DNA from: Mercenaria mercenaria | Taxonomy: Eukaryota > Mollusca > Bivalvia > Venerida > Veneridae | Direction of reading: 5' to 3' | Assembly: GCF_021730395.1 (NCBI RefSeq) | Contig: NC_069368.1 | Coordinates: 10,372,001 to 10,436,000 of the forward strand | DNA: 64,000 bases | Shown here: one piece after another, positions 36,387 through 46,894 of the stretch | Layout: each line of letters begins with the position of its first letter | Position numbering within the stretch: position 1 is the stretch's first letter | The notes under the pieces: model-generated | Seen by the model: the letters and a program-made list of their open reading frames with translations, nothing else | The model's database searches: none | Told to the model about the DNA's origin: nothing | Made by a program: the position numbers and the translations under genes

Positions 36387-37415
36387 ATGGGAATGCCTGC
36401 AGGAATGATCGCATGGCCGCCACCAGCAGATATTATAATGGGAGAAGAAGATTATAATAAATTATCAAGAGAAGAAATTAAAAAATTAGAAAAAAACTTT
36501 ATGTCACCAATATATAGGGCAGATGGATCTGTTAGACTCATACCTAAAGAAAAAGAATTTAGGGAAAGACCAAACGAATTGGGAGCAAGACCAAAAACAA
36601 AGAAAATACCTACAGTAGATTTAGATACTTCTCTGAATAATGATGTTTTAGAAGAATATAAATATTACAAACCGTCTGAAATGTTTGACTTTTTTACTGC
36701 AGATGAATCTAATCCTGATAAAATAAACAAAAAGAAACTTAAAGGTACAATAGATGATGTTACTGAGGATATCAAAAAATTAAATGGTCCAATAGCAAGC
36801 AAATCAAGATCAAAAGATCCAAATAAGCAAGAAGAAGCAAAAGAATTAAAACATGAACAAGATGAACTCATAAAGTACAAAGGTCGGTTAAATCATATTC
36901 TTGGTATGTCTTCTACATATGGACAAGGAATAAGATGTCATAATCCATATAAAGTTTCACCAAATGGACATTATGGTAATTTAATTATTAACTTAAATAA
37001 ACTTTATGGTCAAAACAAATTAATTGCTAAGGATAGAATAACTGGAAAAGAAGTAATTTACACTAAAGTAGATAATGATTTGATTGATTTGATAAATAAA
37101 AGATATAACAATAATAAAAAACATTCAATTAATTCTAGAAAAATATTTAAAGAATTAACAGAAAAGTCAGGATTACCTATCAATAAAAGATCTATGAAAT
37201 TTAAAAAAGTAATTAGGGGGCAGGGTTATGACGTTTGTCCATGTAATCCAGAAGAATTGGTTAATGATTTGGAGTTCATTTGTGGTTCAATTGATGCTGG
37301 AAATAATAATGAAGAACTAAAAAATGAAGGTATTAGCATAATTGATGAATTATTAAAAATAGATAAATTGTTACCAGAACAACATGAAATGTTATATAAA
37401 AAATATTTTTCTTGA
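36387..37415 (+). CDS. Polinton conserved protein of unknown function
   Basis: A 342-residue reading has a Pro-rich start (PAGMIAWPPPADI), a charged middle (residues 90-165) and a more globular C-terminal half with GQGIRCHNPYKVSPNGHYGNL and VIRGQGYDVCPCNPEELV. I recall similar proteins next to penton-like genes in animal Polintons, but I know no function for them. It ends 8 bases before the penton-like gene, consistent with one transcription block. It is a fossil part of a broken element. Confidence 0.5.
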   Translation: MGMPAGMIAWPPPADIIMGEEDYNKLSREEIKKLEKNFMSPIYRADGSVRLIPKEKEFRERPNELGARPKTKKIPTVDLDTSLNNDVLEEYKYYKPSEMFDFFTADESNPDKINKKKLKGTIDDVTEDIKKLNGPIASKSRSKDPNKQEEAKELKHEQDELIKYKGRLNHILGMSSTYGQGIRCHNPYKVSPNGHYGNLIINLNKLYGQNKLIAKDRITGKEVIYTKVDNDLIDLINKRYNNNKKHSINSRKIFKELTEKSGLPINKRSMKFKKVIRGQGYDVCPCNPEELVNDLEFICGSIDAGNNNEELKNEGISIIDELLKIDKLLPEQHEMLYKKYFS

Positions 37416-37423
37416 ATATATAA

Positions 37424-38190
37424 ATGGAACAAAAAATAGTATTAAGTTCTGAAACAGTTAAAGATGATAATAAAAATACTCCGAGTGATTTTACAATCAG
37501 ATTTGGTCGTTCTTTAATTTTAGATAAAAATAAAACTTATGCTGTTGGTTTGGATAGTATTAACACTATGACTTATTCTTGGCATAATATTAGTGATGAA
37601 TATGATAATAAAAGAATTCGTCATAATAATGGTAAGGATTGGAAAGATATTATATTTACAAATGGTTCTTACAGTTACACTGATATTAATAATTATATAA
37701 GGGAAACATTAATAAGTAATGATGATTATGAATTTGATAAATCAGACATTGCTCCAATAAGTTTGGAATTTGATTTAAGTAGTTTTAAGATTTTGATTTC
37801 AATTATAAGATAACTTTATGTGGATTTAAGATGTCAATTTTCCATACATTGCTTGGATTTGAGAAAAAAGCATTGAGAAATACTAAATGGGAAACTACAA
37901 CACCAAATAACTAACTCTGTGGATACAATTTATATTCATTGTGATCTTATTGATAATTCACTTGTTGATGGTAATTTCAGTGATATTATCTATGCTTTAA
38001 GTACTGCAGATTTAACAAGAGCTTATCCGTTTACAAAAAGAACCACAAAGAGTTGGATATTCTGAAATTAATAAAAATATTATAAATTCAATAAGAATAT
38101 ATATTACAGATATATTTGGTAGAATAATTAATTTTAATGAGGTTGAAACAAGTTTTACATTAATATTAAAAGAAATTAATTAAAATTTAG
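37424..38190 (+). pseudogene. Polinton penton-like minor capsid protein, broken
   Basis: The start, MEQKIVLSSETVKDDNKNTP, and the following SDFTIRFGR, YAVGLDSINTMTYSWHNI and NGSYSYTDINNYI segments are typical of the single-jelly-roll penton-like protein of animal Polintons. Downstream traces include SVDTIYIHCDLIDNSL and RIYITDIFGRI-like text, consistent with the rest of the protein. It would occupy capsid vertices. It is broken a few times. Confidence 0.65.
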
Positions 38191-38224
38191 TTTTATATAA
38201 TGTACAAGAAAGTTTAAGATAAAA

Positions 38225-38610
38225 ATAAAGGAATATTTATTTATGTTGATGCTCACACAGGAGAAGAAAATATACATGGTTCGGGTATCTTTGACACTTT
38301 AACGAAATTGTTTTCAAGTGGATTTGCATCTTCAATTAGCACAGCTGGAAAAAAGCTCTGGAAACAGCAGGAAAGCCGCGCTAGAAAGTGGAACAAAAAA
38401 AGTTGGAATGGAAGTTGGAAATTTAGCTGCTAATAAAATTGTTGAAAAATTTAAAAAGAAACCTGCTCCGGCAGTTGGTGATTTAATTGTTAAGGAATTA
38501 CAAGAAAAGAATAACAGTAAAAATAATAAGAAGGAGGATATTAATATGAGAATAAATAGAATATTGTCAGGATCGGGGACTTTAGCTCGACCAAAAACGT
38601 ATTAATAGAT
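38225..38610 (+). pseudogene. Polinton small basic protein, broken
   Basis: A Lys-rich small reading contains GNLAANKIVEKFKKKPAPAVGDL and ends in NRILSGSGTLARPKTY, preceded by a GSGIFDTLTKLFSSGFAS-like segment. Comparable short basic proteins with an amphipathic N-terminus lie between the penton-like and major capsid genes of Polintons. A core or maturation role like adenovirus pX/pVI is only an analogy. Confidence 0.4.
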
Positions 38611-38639
38611 TAATTTATAAAAAATAAAATTATATATAA

Positions 38640-39916
38640 TATATTACTTGTTTAGAACAAAACCATATTGTGAAAGATACGAACTAACTCCTATTCAATT
38701 AGATACAGCTTTAATATCTGTCTTGGGAAATAATGTTAAGCAACAAAAAACGGATATCACTTTACAATTAATGATAGAAGCTCATATTTTGATTGGTTTA
38801 ATGGTTATTTTGAAGTAAGTTTTAACGTAAATAAGCTTGCTGATGATGCTAATTATGTTGAAGCAGATCAAATTGCTTTAATTAATAATGCAGCTTCAAT
38901 AATTGATCAGTTAGTGGTTAAACAAAATGGGAAAATTATATATGATTGTAATAATTTATACAAAGTAATAAATGTAAAAAATTTAGTTGAATTATCTAAT
39001 GATTATGTAGAATCAACTGGAACAAATGAATTTATCTATTTAGATACTACTGCTGTTGCCGAAAGTAGGGATGACCAAGCTGGATATAATAAAGGTTTTG
39101 CTTCTAGAAAGTTATCAATCCAGGGTGTAATGAGTGTAAATGCTAAAATTCCACTAAATAATTATTCATTTTTTCAGGGTTTAGAAACTAATATTTTACC
39201 TCCAAGTCAAATTCAAATAACACTGCAGCTGATAGATGATGATGAATTAATTTTTAGAGTTAATGCTGCTGGTGCTGGTAGAGTAATTGTAACAAAATTA
39301 ATTCTATGGGTTCCACGTTTAATTTTTAATGAATTTGGGTTTAATCTAATCTATGAAAGATTTACAAAAGCAAGATGGTCATACCTTCGGGAAATGGTGA
39401 CACAATCAACTGATACACAACAAAATAATATAATATTTAGAATAACAGCTGGTGTAACAAAACCACAACATTTATTTATTTATTTACAACGAACTGATAA
39501 AAGTAATGCACAAAAACAGAATCCGCATTTATTAGATACATTTAAAGCTAATGTAGCAGATGATGATTGTACATTGGAATCTTGTCGTCTTGAAGTTGGT
39601 AATGGTGTTTTTTTTATCCAGAAACAGAATACACAAGTATATCAAGAATATATGATGATGTAATTAATTATTATTATAAACAAAATAATAAGACTACTGG
39701 AAGTCTGTTAAATAGATCAAACTTTTATAGTTTATTTGGATTTGTTCATTTTAATTTGGAATATAAAAAGGAAGTAATAACAGAAGATCCTAAACACATT
39801 TATTAACAGCTAAATTAAATGTTCAGCCGGCAGCGCCTGTCCGTGTTTATGCAATTGTATTGTATGAAGAAACAGTTGAAATAAATACTATTGGAAATGA
39901 ACTTGTTATTGTTTAA
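38640..39916 (+). pseudogene. Polinton major capsid protein, broken
   Basis: The longest clean stretch (38,914-39,663, 249 residues) has IPLNNYSFFQGLETNILPPSQ, DDELIFRVNAAGAGRVIVTK and LILWVPRLIF, features of the double-jelly-roll major capsid protein of Polintons. An upstream YELTPIQLD segment and a downstream segment ending in NTIGNELVIV fit the two ends of the protein. The position after the penton-like and basic genes agrees with Polinton order. It is broken about three to five times. Confidence 0.75.
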
Positions 39917-39966
39917 ATAAAATAAAATTAAAATGAAATAAAATTAAAATAAATATAAAGTATATA

Positions 39967-40530
39967 ATGTCATCAAATTATATTGAATATAAAGTTAACC
40001 TAACAGATGGGCAAAAGAAACATTTAGCACAGGCTTATAATAATAAAACTCCATATGCTTTTAGATTAAAATATGAACAACTGCATGGAAACTTTCCTTT
40101 ACTTTTAACAAAACCACAAATTAATCAAATTAAAAAGTCTATTAGAAATAATAAGGGGCTAGAAATTACAATTTCAAAAAAACAAATGTCCAGTCAAGGT
40201 CAAAATGGTGGATTTTTAGGAGCTTTAGCTGGTTTGTTAGGAAAAACAATTCTTCCAATGGCAGCAAAAATAGCTCCAAAAATATTAGCCCCTCTAGGCA
40301 TCGGAGCCCTCTCTGGGCTGGCCAGTACTTGTGTTAGTAAGTTACTTGGGAATGGTATGATTTCGGTAGCTAATGATAAGAGAAATATGATATCAACATA
40401 TCTTACACCTAATCAAAGAAAGCAACTAGTAGGATCTGGAGTGATTAAATTAACACAAAAACAGAGACAAAATGGCGGCTTTTTGGGTATGCTGGCTGCT
40501 AGTCTAGAAATACCTTTGATTACAGATTGA
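39967..40530 (+). CDS. Polinton GGFLG-repeat protein
   Basis: A 187-residue reading, MSSNYIEYKVNLTDGQKK..., has a charged N-terminal half. Its hydrophobic Ala/Leu/Pro-rich segment covers about residues 78-120, and the motif NGGFLG occurs twice, near residues 81 and 166. The segment between resembles a membrane-active or scaffold region. I recall proteins with this GGFLG pattern from cnidarian and mollusc Polintons, next to the protease, without a proven role. It is a fossil part of a broken element. Confidence 0.5.
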   Translation: MSSNYIEYKVNLTDGQKKHLAQAYNNKTPYAFRLKYEQLHGNFPLLLTKPQINQIKKSIRNNKGLEITISKKQMSSQGQNGGFLGALAGLLGKTILPMAAKIAPKILAPLGIGALSGLASTCVSKLLGNGMISVANDKRNMISTYLTPNQRKQLVGSGVIKLTQKQRQNGGFLGMLAASLEIPLITD

Positions 40531-40559
40531 TTCCCAACGGAGGTCGTACAGACGAATTC

Positions 40560-41037
40560 CTATAGTAAAAAAAATTTTATAAACAAACCAATTTCTAACT
40601 TTGAAATTGAACAATGGGTTAAAAAATTAAAAATTAAAAATTTTAGGGGTGTATTTAGTAGAAATAATTTACCAAGAGTGAAGCTCTCGGAGACCGCAGG
40701 TTTACCAAAATCAAAGTTGAATAATGAATGTGGAATTATAAATTTAGACGACTCTGTTGGGCCTGGAACACATTGGGTTTGTTACTTAAATAATATGTAT
40801 TTTGATCCATTTGGACTTCCTCCGCCGAAGGAGGTAATTGAATATATACCAAATGTAAAGTACAAAAATGTTCAATATCAAGATAAAACAAGTACACTCT
40901 GTAGTTACTATTGTTTATTTTTCATAAAAATGTTACAAAAAAAAGTACCGTTGTATGATTTATTGTATAGAATACTAAAAGTTAACAATCAAAGAGTAAA
41001 TGAACAAACAATTATAAATTATTTTAAACTATTTTAA
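40560..41037 (+). pseudogene. Polinton adenain-type cysteine protease
   Basis: The reading holds GPGTHWVCYLNN (catalytic His), YFDPFGLPPP (acidic residue) and QYQDKTSTLCSYYCLFF (oxyanion Gln and nucleophile Cys). This is the order of the adenovirus maturation protease and its Ulp1-like relatives. In Polintons it would process capsid proteins. Its last third lies inside the right terminal inverted repeat, so the left end of the element carries a second, partial copy. The 5' limit is uncertain, so the true start was not decided. It belongs to a broken element. Confidence 0.8.
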
Positions 41038-41249
41038 GTGTGGAGTTTAAATATAGAATCTCTTAAATTTTCCTTCTGGATTTTATTTTTAAATATATGT
41101 TTTCTTCATTTGGTTAAACAAAAGATTTTAATAAATAATTTATTAAAATCTTTTGTTTTTTTAATTGGTCCACTTTGGACTTTTTAGAAGAGGGTGGCTA
41201 ATTAAAATTGAAAAAATTGCGCCAGAACCCCCAGTTCTTATACTACTGA
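40873..41249. repeat. Polinton right terminal inverted repeat
   Basis: It is the reverse complement of 25,569-25,984 except for a few substitutions and the missing TA-rich tract. It begins inside the protease gene and ends CAGTTCTTATACTACT, directly followed by the GAGCCT target duplication. Confidence 0.9.
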
Positions 41250-42023
41250 GCCTGTTCACGGACGGTAGTGGAAGTGCAAGCTACCGTCCATGCCCTCTAG
41301 CCCCGGGTTGAGCAGAACTCAACATTTACACATGTTATAAGTACCAGAATGTAATTTAGAGACATCTGCAAATGTATTCAGACGACGGTGCACATGGAAC
41401 CTTCAGTGATGCACAGAGTGCAAATCCATGAAAAGCGGCGTATAGTCCCCAGATAAAATAATGGCTGTGCCCTTAACGAGTAAACAGTGGGCAAACAAAC
41501 TGGAGTCCAATAGCTCCAACTATTCTTTGAATAGTCGAGCTAAAATACATAATTCCTTTCTTTTTCAAATGATGCAGACCTATTTTTCTCATGCAGTGTT
41601 CGTGTAAAATTGGATAATTTTGTGCCATAACTGACATTTGTTGCAGTCCTAACAAGAAATGTGCACCTGTCTACTACAAAGACAAAAACAAAAACAAAAA
41701 AAAAACGTCAATTTCCCTAAAGTTTTACTGCACGTTTCGGTATTACTAGAAAATTTGGCCGTAATGATTTCAATTTAACTGGAGTACAATTGTCTTGCAA
41801 TAACTATGCTATTTATTGTAATAACGAAATATTTTCTCATAAAAACGAGATATGTGTCATAACGAGTAAAAATCTCATGTGATACGGGTAATTTTCTTCT
41901 AATAAAATTGAAAGAATATCTTGTAATTACCAGATAAGAACGATTGTTTTCTAGTAACGATATAAAATACATATACATACATTTTAGAATGTCTTCACCT
42001 GGACCCGTCATTTATTAAATTAC
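41250..42023. other. intergenic, repeat relics only
   Basis: The part next to the Polinton continues the interrupted target sequence. About 41,515-41,545 is a relic of the GAATAGTCGAGC-ended repeat seen at 24,889-25,497. Short minus-strand frames at 41,473-42,011 have no motif. Confidence 0.4.
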
Positions 42024-42904
42024 GTATAGGATAGACAACTCGTGTCGTTGTCTACGGGATATATACAACGAGCAAAGCGAGTTGTATATATCCCGTAGAC
42101 AACGGCACGAGTTGTCTATCCGACTTAGACCACGTGACATAAAAACTGCAATTACTGAAAACTGTCCCACGCGTTCTATAGAAATTAGGATTAACGTGCT
42201 TTTATAAGAGTGATATTATCTTTGTACCGTTAGCGCTTATTTGTCAGTAGGGCATGTGAAAGAATGCAGGTTACTTTGTATAAATTCAGTTTTACTCAAA
42301 TACCGGATTTACTAAAATTTGACGTTCATTAACACTTTGAGTCATTTGCAATCGCAAATGCTAAACAGTTAAATATGGATTTCTAAAAAATACTCAAAAT
42401 TGAACTGCTGAACAATGAGTTTTTGTGAGAAGTTTGCATGTTGGCGAAACACGATGACAGATACGTTGATTCAAGAAGAAAGTCAGGTTCCGAAACTACA
42501 ATTAAAGGCTGACAGCAAATCGGAGGTAAACATGTTGGATAAAAAAAGTTATTGTTGTTTGAAGTAATCTGGTATTTTAAGTATGGACTAATGCTTACTG
42601 GTAATATACATAATCACATACAAATTATCAGATTCTATTAGAAATCACTTTTCAACAATCTGTATAAAGTGACAAATAATTATGGTTATATTCATTTTTG
42701 TTTTATAAAACAGGAACCAGTGTCGGTGTTTATTTATTTATTTATTTATTTATTTTGTTTATCAGGATATAGTTAGTGCGTAGATACTCGTAGGACTACG
42801 AACACTTTTTACTATATCGTGCCTTTCTTGTAAGAATGATGTAGTTGTTCTTCGTAATTCTTTCTAACAGGGCCCAGTTGTTCGAAACTTAACGGGCTGT
42901 TAGT

Positions 42905-43090
42905 TTAGTTTAGTTTAGTTTATACTAATTTGCTTTAGCTCCATTGTGACGAAAGCTTCAAGCTTATTGTAACCATTCTCGAGACGGTTCCTGAGAAAAC
43001 CAGTACTGGGGTCATATGAGAAGTCATATTCGTGACCCCAATGATGCTCGAACCCCCGATCCCTGTATTAAGCTGTTAAACTAACCGCCT
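42905..43090 (-). mobile_element. tRNA-like SINE in left foldback arm
   Basis: On the minus strand it reads GGCGGTTAGTTTAACAGC, then GGGGGTTCGAGCATC (B-box-like), a body with CCAGTACTGGTTTTCTCAGG and a tail of AACTAAACTAAAC repeats. The mirrored copy is at 44,868-45,056. The tRNA-like head has lost base pairing, so it is not a functional tRNA gene. Confidence 0.6.
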
Positions 43091-44867
43091 GTTAAATTTC
43101 TATTCAAGATACTAGTCTTGGTGGGTGGGAAACACTAGTATGATGTTTTAATTTTACTGTAAAGATGGTTTAGTGTTTATAACACTGAACAAGTACATTT
43201 GTTTTGTTTTCCAAAGTTTTCTAAACTGTCGAAATATAACTCTTAAAAATTAATCGATCGTTAGCTCAATCGCCTGTTAAAGTTTCGAACAACTGGATCC
43301 AGTTGTTTGCAAATGTAAGGATCGTGCTGACATGCCTATTTTATAACAAGTGAACATAAAAAGTTACAGCTTTTGGAAACGTTTCAGTCAATGTGTAAAT
43401 TATGTATTTACCCAGTCGGTTCTACACTACAAATATTGAGTTTATTTTTTTTTTATATATATATGTATAGTTATTCCAGTCTTGTATTTCAGTCATGTGA
43501 ACCCTTTTATTGATATCCAATAACATGGGGTCATTTTTACGATATTAATATGTAGACGTTGTCAACTGAATTTACCTTCAAGTCAATCTTATTGTTTTTA
43601 TCCCATTGATAACTGGTGAGAATATTGCAAGGTCATTTAACTCCGGCGTTCGCCTGTATTGTTAGATGGTAAATTGACACGAAATTCACGCTTTTTTTTT
43701 TGTCCAAGTTTCACTCGATATATATATAACGCTACTGTTGTATATGAAATATAGACAAGTACAAGTCTGCTTTGCGATTGGCTATTTACGGATTATCGTG
43801 GTCTAATTGATTTATATAAAACTGCAAACTCAGCACGAACAAAGCATGGACAACTATTAATACATACATCATAAGGCCTTGCAAGTTTAATTTTACTTTT
43901 TGTAAAGTACTTCAAATCATTCATAAATATGACAAACCGAGATATGTTCCAAACTTTCCTAAGAATCAGCACTGATTATCATTAGTGTTTAAAAAACTTT
44001 TAATTGCAATAAATATTTATATGCAATCTAATTTAAACTCCATTTGACTTGGTATTTTTATTTAGCACAGAGACACAAATCAATGAATTGTCTTTGCCTC
44101 AATGAGGACAATATTAGAGACATTATATAATATCACGACAATCTTGATTTTTTCGTGAGGACCGTGTTTTAAGCCAGAGAAAAGCCTCAAACTAAAGATT
44201 AGACCACGGTAATCCGTAAATAGCCAATCGCAAAGCAGACTTGTACCCGTCTATATTTCATATACAACAGTAGCGTTGTATATATATCGGGGGAAACTTG
44301 GGCAAAAAAACGCGTGAATTTCGTGTCAGTTTACCATCTAACAATACAGGCTAACTCCGGAGTTAAATGACCTTGCAATATTCTCACCAGTTATCACTGG
44401 GATAAAAAATAAGAATGACTTTGAGGTAAATTCAGTTGACAACGTCTAAATGTTAATATCGTAAAAATGACCCCATCTTATTAGATATCAATAAAATTGA
44501 ATTACAATAAACTACATATTTGTAGTGTAGAACCAACTGGGTAAAAATGTAATTTATACATTCACTGAAACATTTCCAACAGTTGTAACTTTTTATGTTC
44601 ACTTTTTATAAAAAAAGACATGTCAGCACGATCCTTACATTTGCAAACAACTGGATCCAGTTGTTCGAAACTTTAACAGGCGATTGAGTTAACGGTCGAT
44701 TAACTTTATCAGTAGATTTCGACAGTTTAGAAAACTTAGAAAATCAAATGTACTTGTTAAGGATTTTAAACACTAAATCATTTTTACAGTAAACTTAAAA
44801 CATCATACTAGTATTTCCCACCCACCAAGACTAGTATCTTGAATAGAAATTTAACAGGCGGTTAGTT

Positions 44868-45056
44868 TATCAGCTTAATGCAGTAGTCGTGGGTTCGAGC
44901 ATCATTGGGGACACGACCATGACTTCTCATATAACCCCAGTACTAGTTTTCATAGGAAACGGACTCGAGAGTGGTTACAATAAGCTTAAACAGTTAAAGC
45001 TTTCATCACAATCGAGCTAAAACAAATTAGTATACACTAAACTAACCTAAACTAAA
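44868..45056 (+). mobile_element. tRNA-like SINE in right foldback arm
   Basis: This is the plus-strand counterpart of the SINE at 42,905-43,090. It has GGCGGTTAGTTTATCAGC, the B-box-like GTGGGTTCGAGCATC and a tail ending AACTAACCTAAACTAAA. Its mirrored presence shows the SINE was there before the inverted duplication. Confidence 0.6.
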
Positions 45057-45130
45057 TTACAACCCGTTAAAGTTTCGAACAACTTTGCCCAGTTAGAAAG
45101 TAAAACAACTACATCATTCTTACAAGAAGG

Positions 45131-45275
45131 GGTGGTTCTACCCAGGTGCCCGCTCGTGATGGAATTGTGCACGGAGGGGCACCTGGGGTCTTCCTCCACC
45201 ATTAAAGCTGGAAAGTCGCCATATGACCTAAAATTGTGTCGGTGCGACGTTAAACCCAACAAAATAAAATAAAAA
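45131..45275 (+). mobile_element. 5'-truncated bivalve SINE in right foldback arm
   Basis: It contains the conserved block GGTGCCCGCTCGTGATGG, the AAAGCTGGAAAGTCGCCATA block and GTGTCGGTGCGACGTTAAAC, then an A-rich tail. It is flanked by perfect 12-bp target duplications CTTACAAGAAGG at 45,119-45,130 and 45,276-45,287. It is absent from the left arm, so it inserted after the foldback arose. It is the same family as the full-length SINE at 63,494. Confidence 0.9.
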
Positions 45276-45893
45276 CTTACAAGAAGGGCACGATATAGTA
45301 AAAGGTATTCGTAGTCCTACGAGCATCTACGCTCTAACTATATCCTGATAGACAAAGTAAACAAATAAAAACAATAACTAACTAACTAACTAACTAAATA
45401 AATAAATAAATAACCTGGCTATCTTCTTGAATCAACGAATCAACGTATCTGTCATCGTGTTTCGCCAACATGCAAACTTCTCACAAAAACTAATTGTTCA
45501 GCATGCAGTCCAGTTTTGAGTATTTTTGAGAAATCCATATTTAACTGTTCAGCATTAATTTTGTGATTGCAAATGACTCAAAGTGTTAATGAACGTTAAA
45601 TCTTAGTAAATCCGGTATTTGAGTAAAACTGAATTTATACAAGTAACCTGCATTATTTCATATGCCCTACTGACAATTAAGCGCTAACGGTACAAAGATG
45701 ATATTACTCTTATAAAAACACGTTCATCCTAATTTCTATACAAAGCGTGGGAGAGTTTTCAATAATTGCAGTTTTTATGTCACGTGGTCTAAGTCGGATA
45801 GACAACTCGTGCCGTTGTCTACGGGATATATACAACTCGCTTTGTTCGTTGTATATATCCCGTAGACAACGGCACTCGTTGTCTATCCTATAC

Positions 45894-46759
45894 ATGGACA
45901 ATCTCGGCGCGTTGCGCCTCGATTTGTCCATTCTTTGACATAATGGACAGTTTTCGGCTTTTCTCCTTTACATAAATACTTAAATTTATTCAGATATCAC
46001 AGGGATTCCACATGTGTTTCGGAAATGATGGAAAATTTAGGAACAGATAAAAGTCAATTTTTTGAAATTTTCCAGCCAGTTCTATTTATCAAGGGTACCT
46101 GCAGGTAGCTCATAAACCTATTTCAAGCAAACAAGTCCACTGAAATTGGCAAATAACTGTTGCTTGTATGCATTACATCGATTTGTTGAAGTCACGCCCA
46201 TTCGAGGGACACGTGGTTTTCCTGATCACTTGTCATAATTAAAGAAAGTTTTTATTAGAACTGCAAAACATTTTTAATTAAACAACTGATATCTGTCACA
46301 TATGTATTACTAAAGGTAACTAACGTGCTTTATATTCATTTTTGTCATAACAAAAGATACTTAAAAAGTCAGGGGACAGGGGTTTCTGAAAAACAGTAGA
46401 ATGACCCCACAATGTTTTTATAATACACTTGACACTATATTCATTCTTGGTTTATGCCTATTAAGAAGAAGAAAAGTGTCCATGTTAATTACGTACAATT
46501 CTTGGAACAGAGTAAATTCAGTGATTAAACTAAACAGTCTCTGATAAAATATAAGGTCAAGGTGTGAAGTTGTGTTTATCTGAGCTCTGAGTAAAAAGAC
46601 AAAATATGGAATATTTAAGCAGTAAAATATGAAAATTTTTATATGATCATCATATAGGATTATTATAAAGATTATTTCAAGTGCTAAAACAGGTAGAAAT
46701 TAAAAGTAGAATTTAAAAAATTATGGATTTTCTGTAGAACAATAGTATTTTCTGTCGAA
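45894..46759. other. intergenic, small palindrome only
   Basis: Directly beyond the foldback tip, ATGGACAATCTCGGCGCG and its mirrored CGCCTCGATTTGTCCAT form a short palindrome at about 45,893-45,932. The rest is AT-rich with no gene recognised. The 5' limit of the following LINE is not certain. Confidence 0.4.
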
Positions 46760-46894
46760 CTGAATTCCGTTCACCAATTCGCCGGAGGTGTATAACAAGG
46801 TACCAGTTTATAATACATTAAGTGATCTTTATGATATACATATAGTGTTGATCGGATTATGGTTATTGAACTTTGATCCTTTATAAGCTATTAA

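Larger units (their letters stand above)
25569..41249. mobile_element. Polinton/Maverick element, broken
   Basis: The element is 15,681 bp and starts AGTAGTATAAGAACTG; its right end is the reverse complement, giving the AG...CT termini of Polintons. GAGCCT occurs directly outside both ends (25,563-25,568 and 41,250-41,255), the expected 6-bp target duplication. Terminal inverted repeats are about 416 bp (left) and 377 bp (right). Parts in order: zinc-ribbon-like, phospholipase A2-like, integrase, unknown, protein-primed DNA polymerase B, then on the minus strand a fibre-like protein and packaging ATPase, then on the plus strand two unknowns, penton-like, small basic protein, major capsid protein, a GGFLG protein and protease. 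Base composition is very AT-rich. It is broken: dozens of breaks in the left half, fewer than ten or so in the right half. The exact target duplication and near-identical ends indicate a young insertion. Confidence 0.95.
42024..45893. mobile_element. 3.9-kb foldback element with arms of about 1.7 kb
   Basis: The left arm 42,024-43,807 and right arm 44,198-45,893 are diverged reverse complements around a spacer of about 390 bp. Matching blocks include GTATAGGATAGACAACTCG at the tips, ACGATGACAGATACGTTGAT, CAAATACCGGATTTACTAA and AACTGGATCCAGTTGTT. Each tip is itself a roughly 98-bp hairpin built on GTTGTCTACGGGATATATAC. Both arms contain a mirrored tRNA-like SINE. The left arm has about 240 bp of extra sequence (42,480-42,720); the right arm has a later SINE insertion. 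No transposase or target duplication was found. An inverted segmental duplication is an alternative to a true foldback transposon. Confidence 0.85.

Noticed and set aside
25569-41249. Contaminating free virus or plasmid sequence
   Set aside because: The 6-bp target duplication and continuous flanking animal repeats show chromosomal integration of a Polinton.
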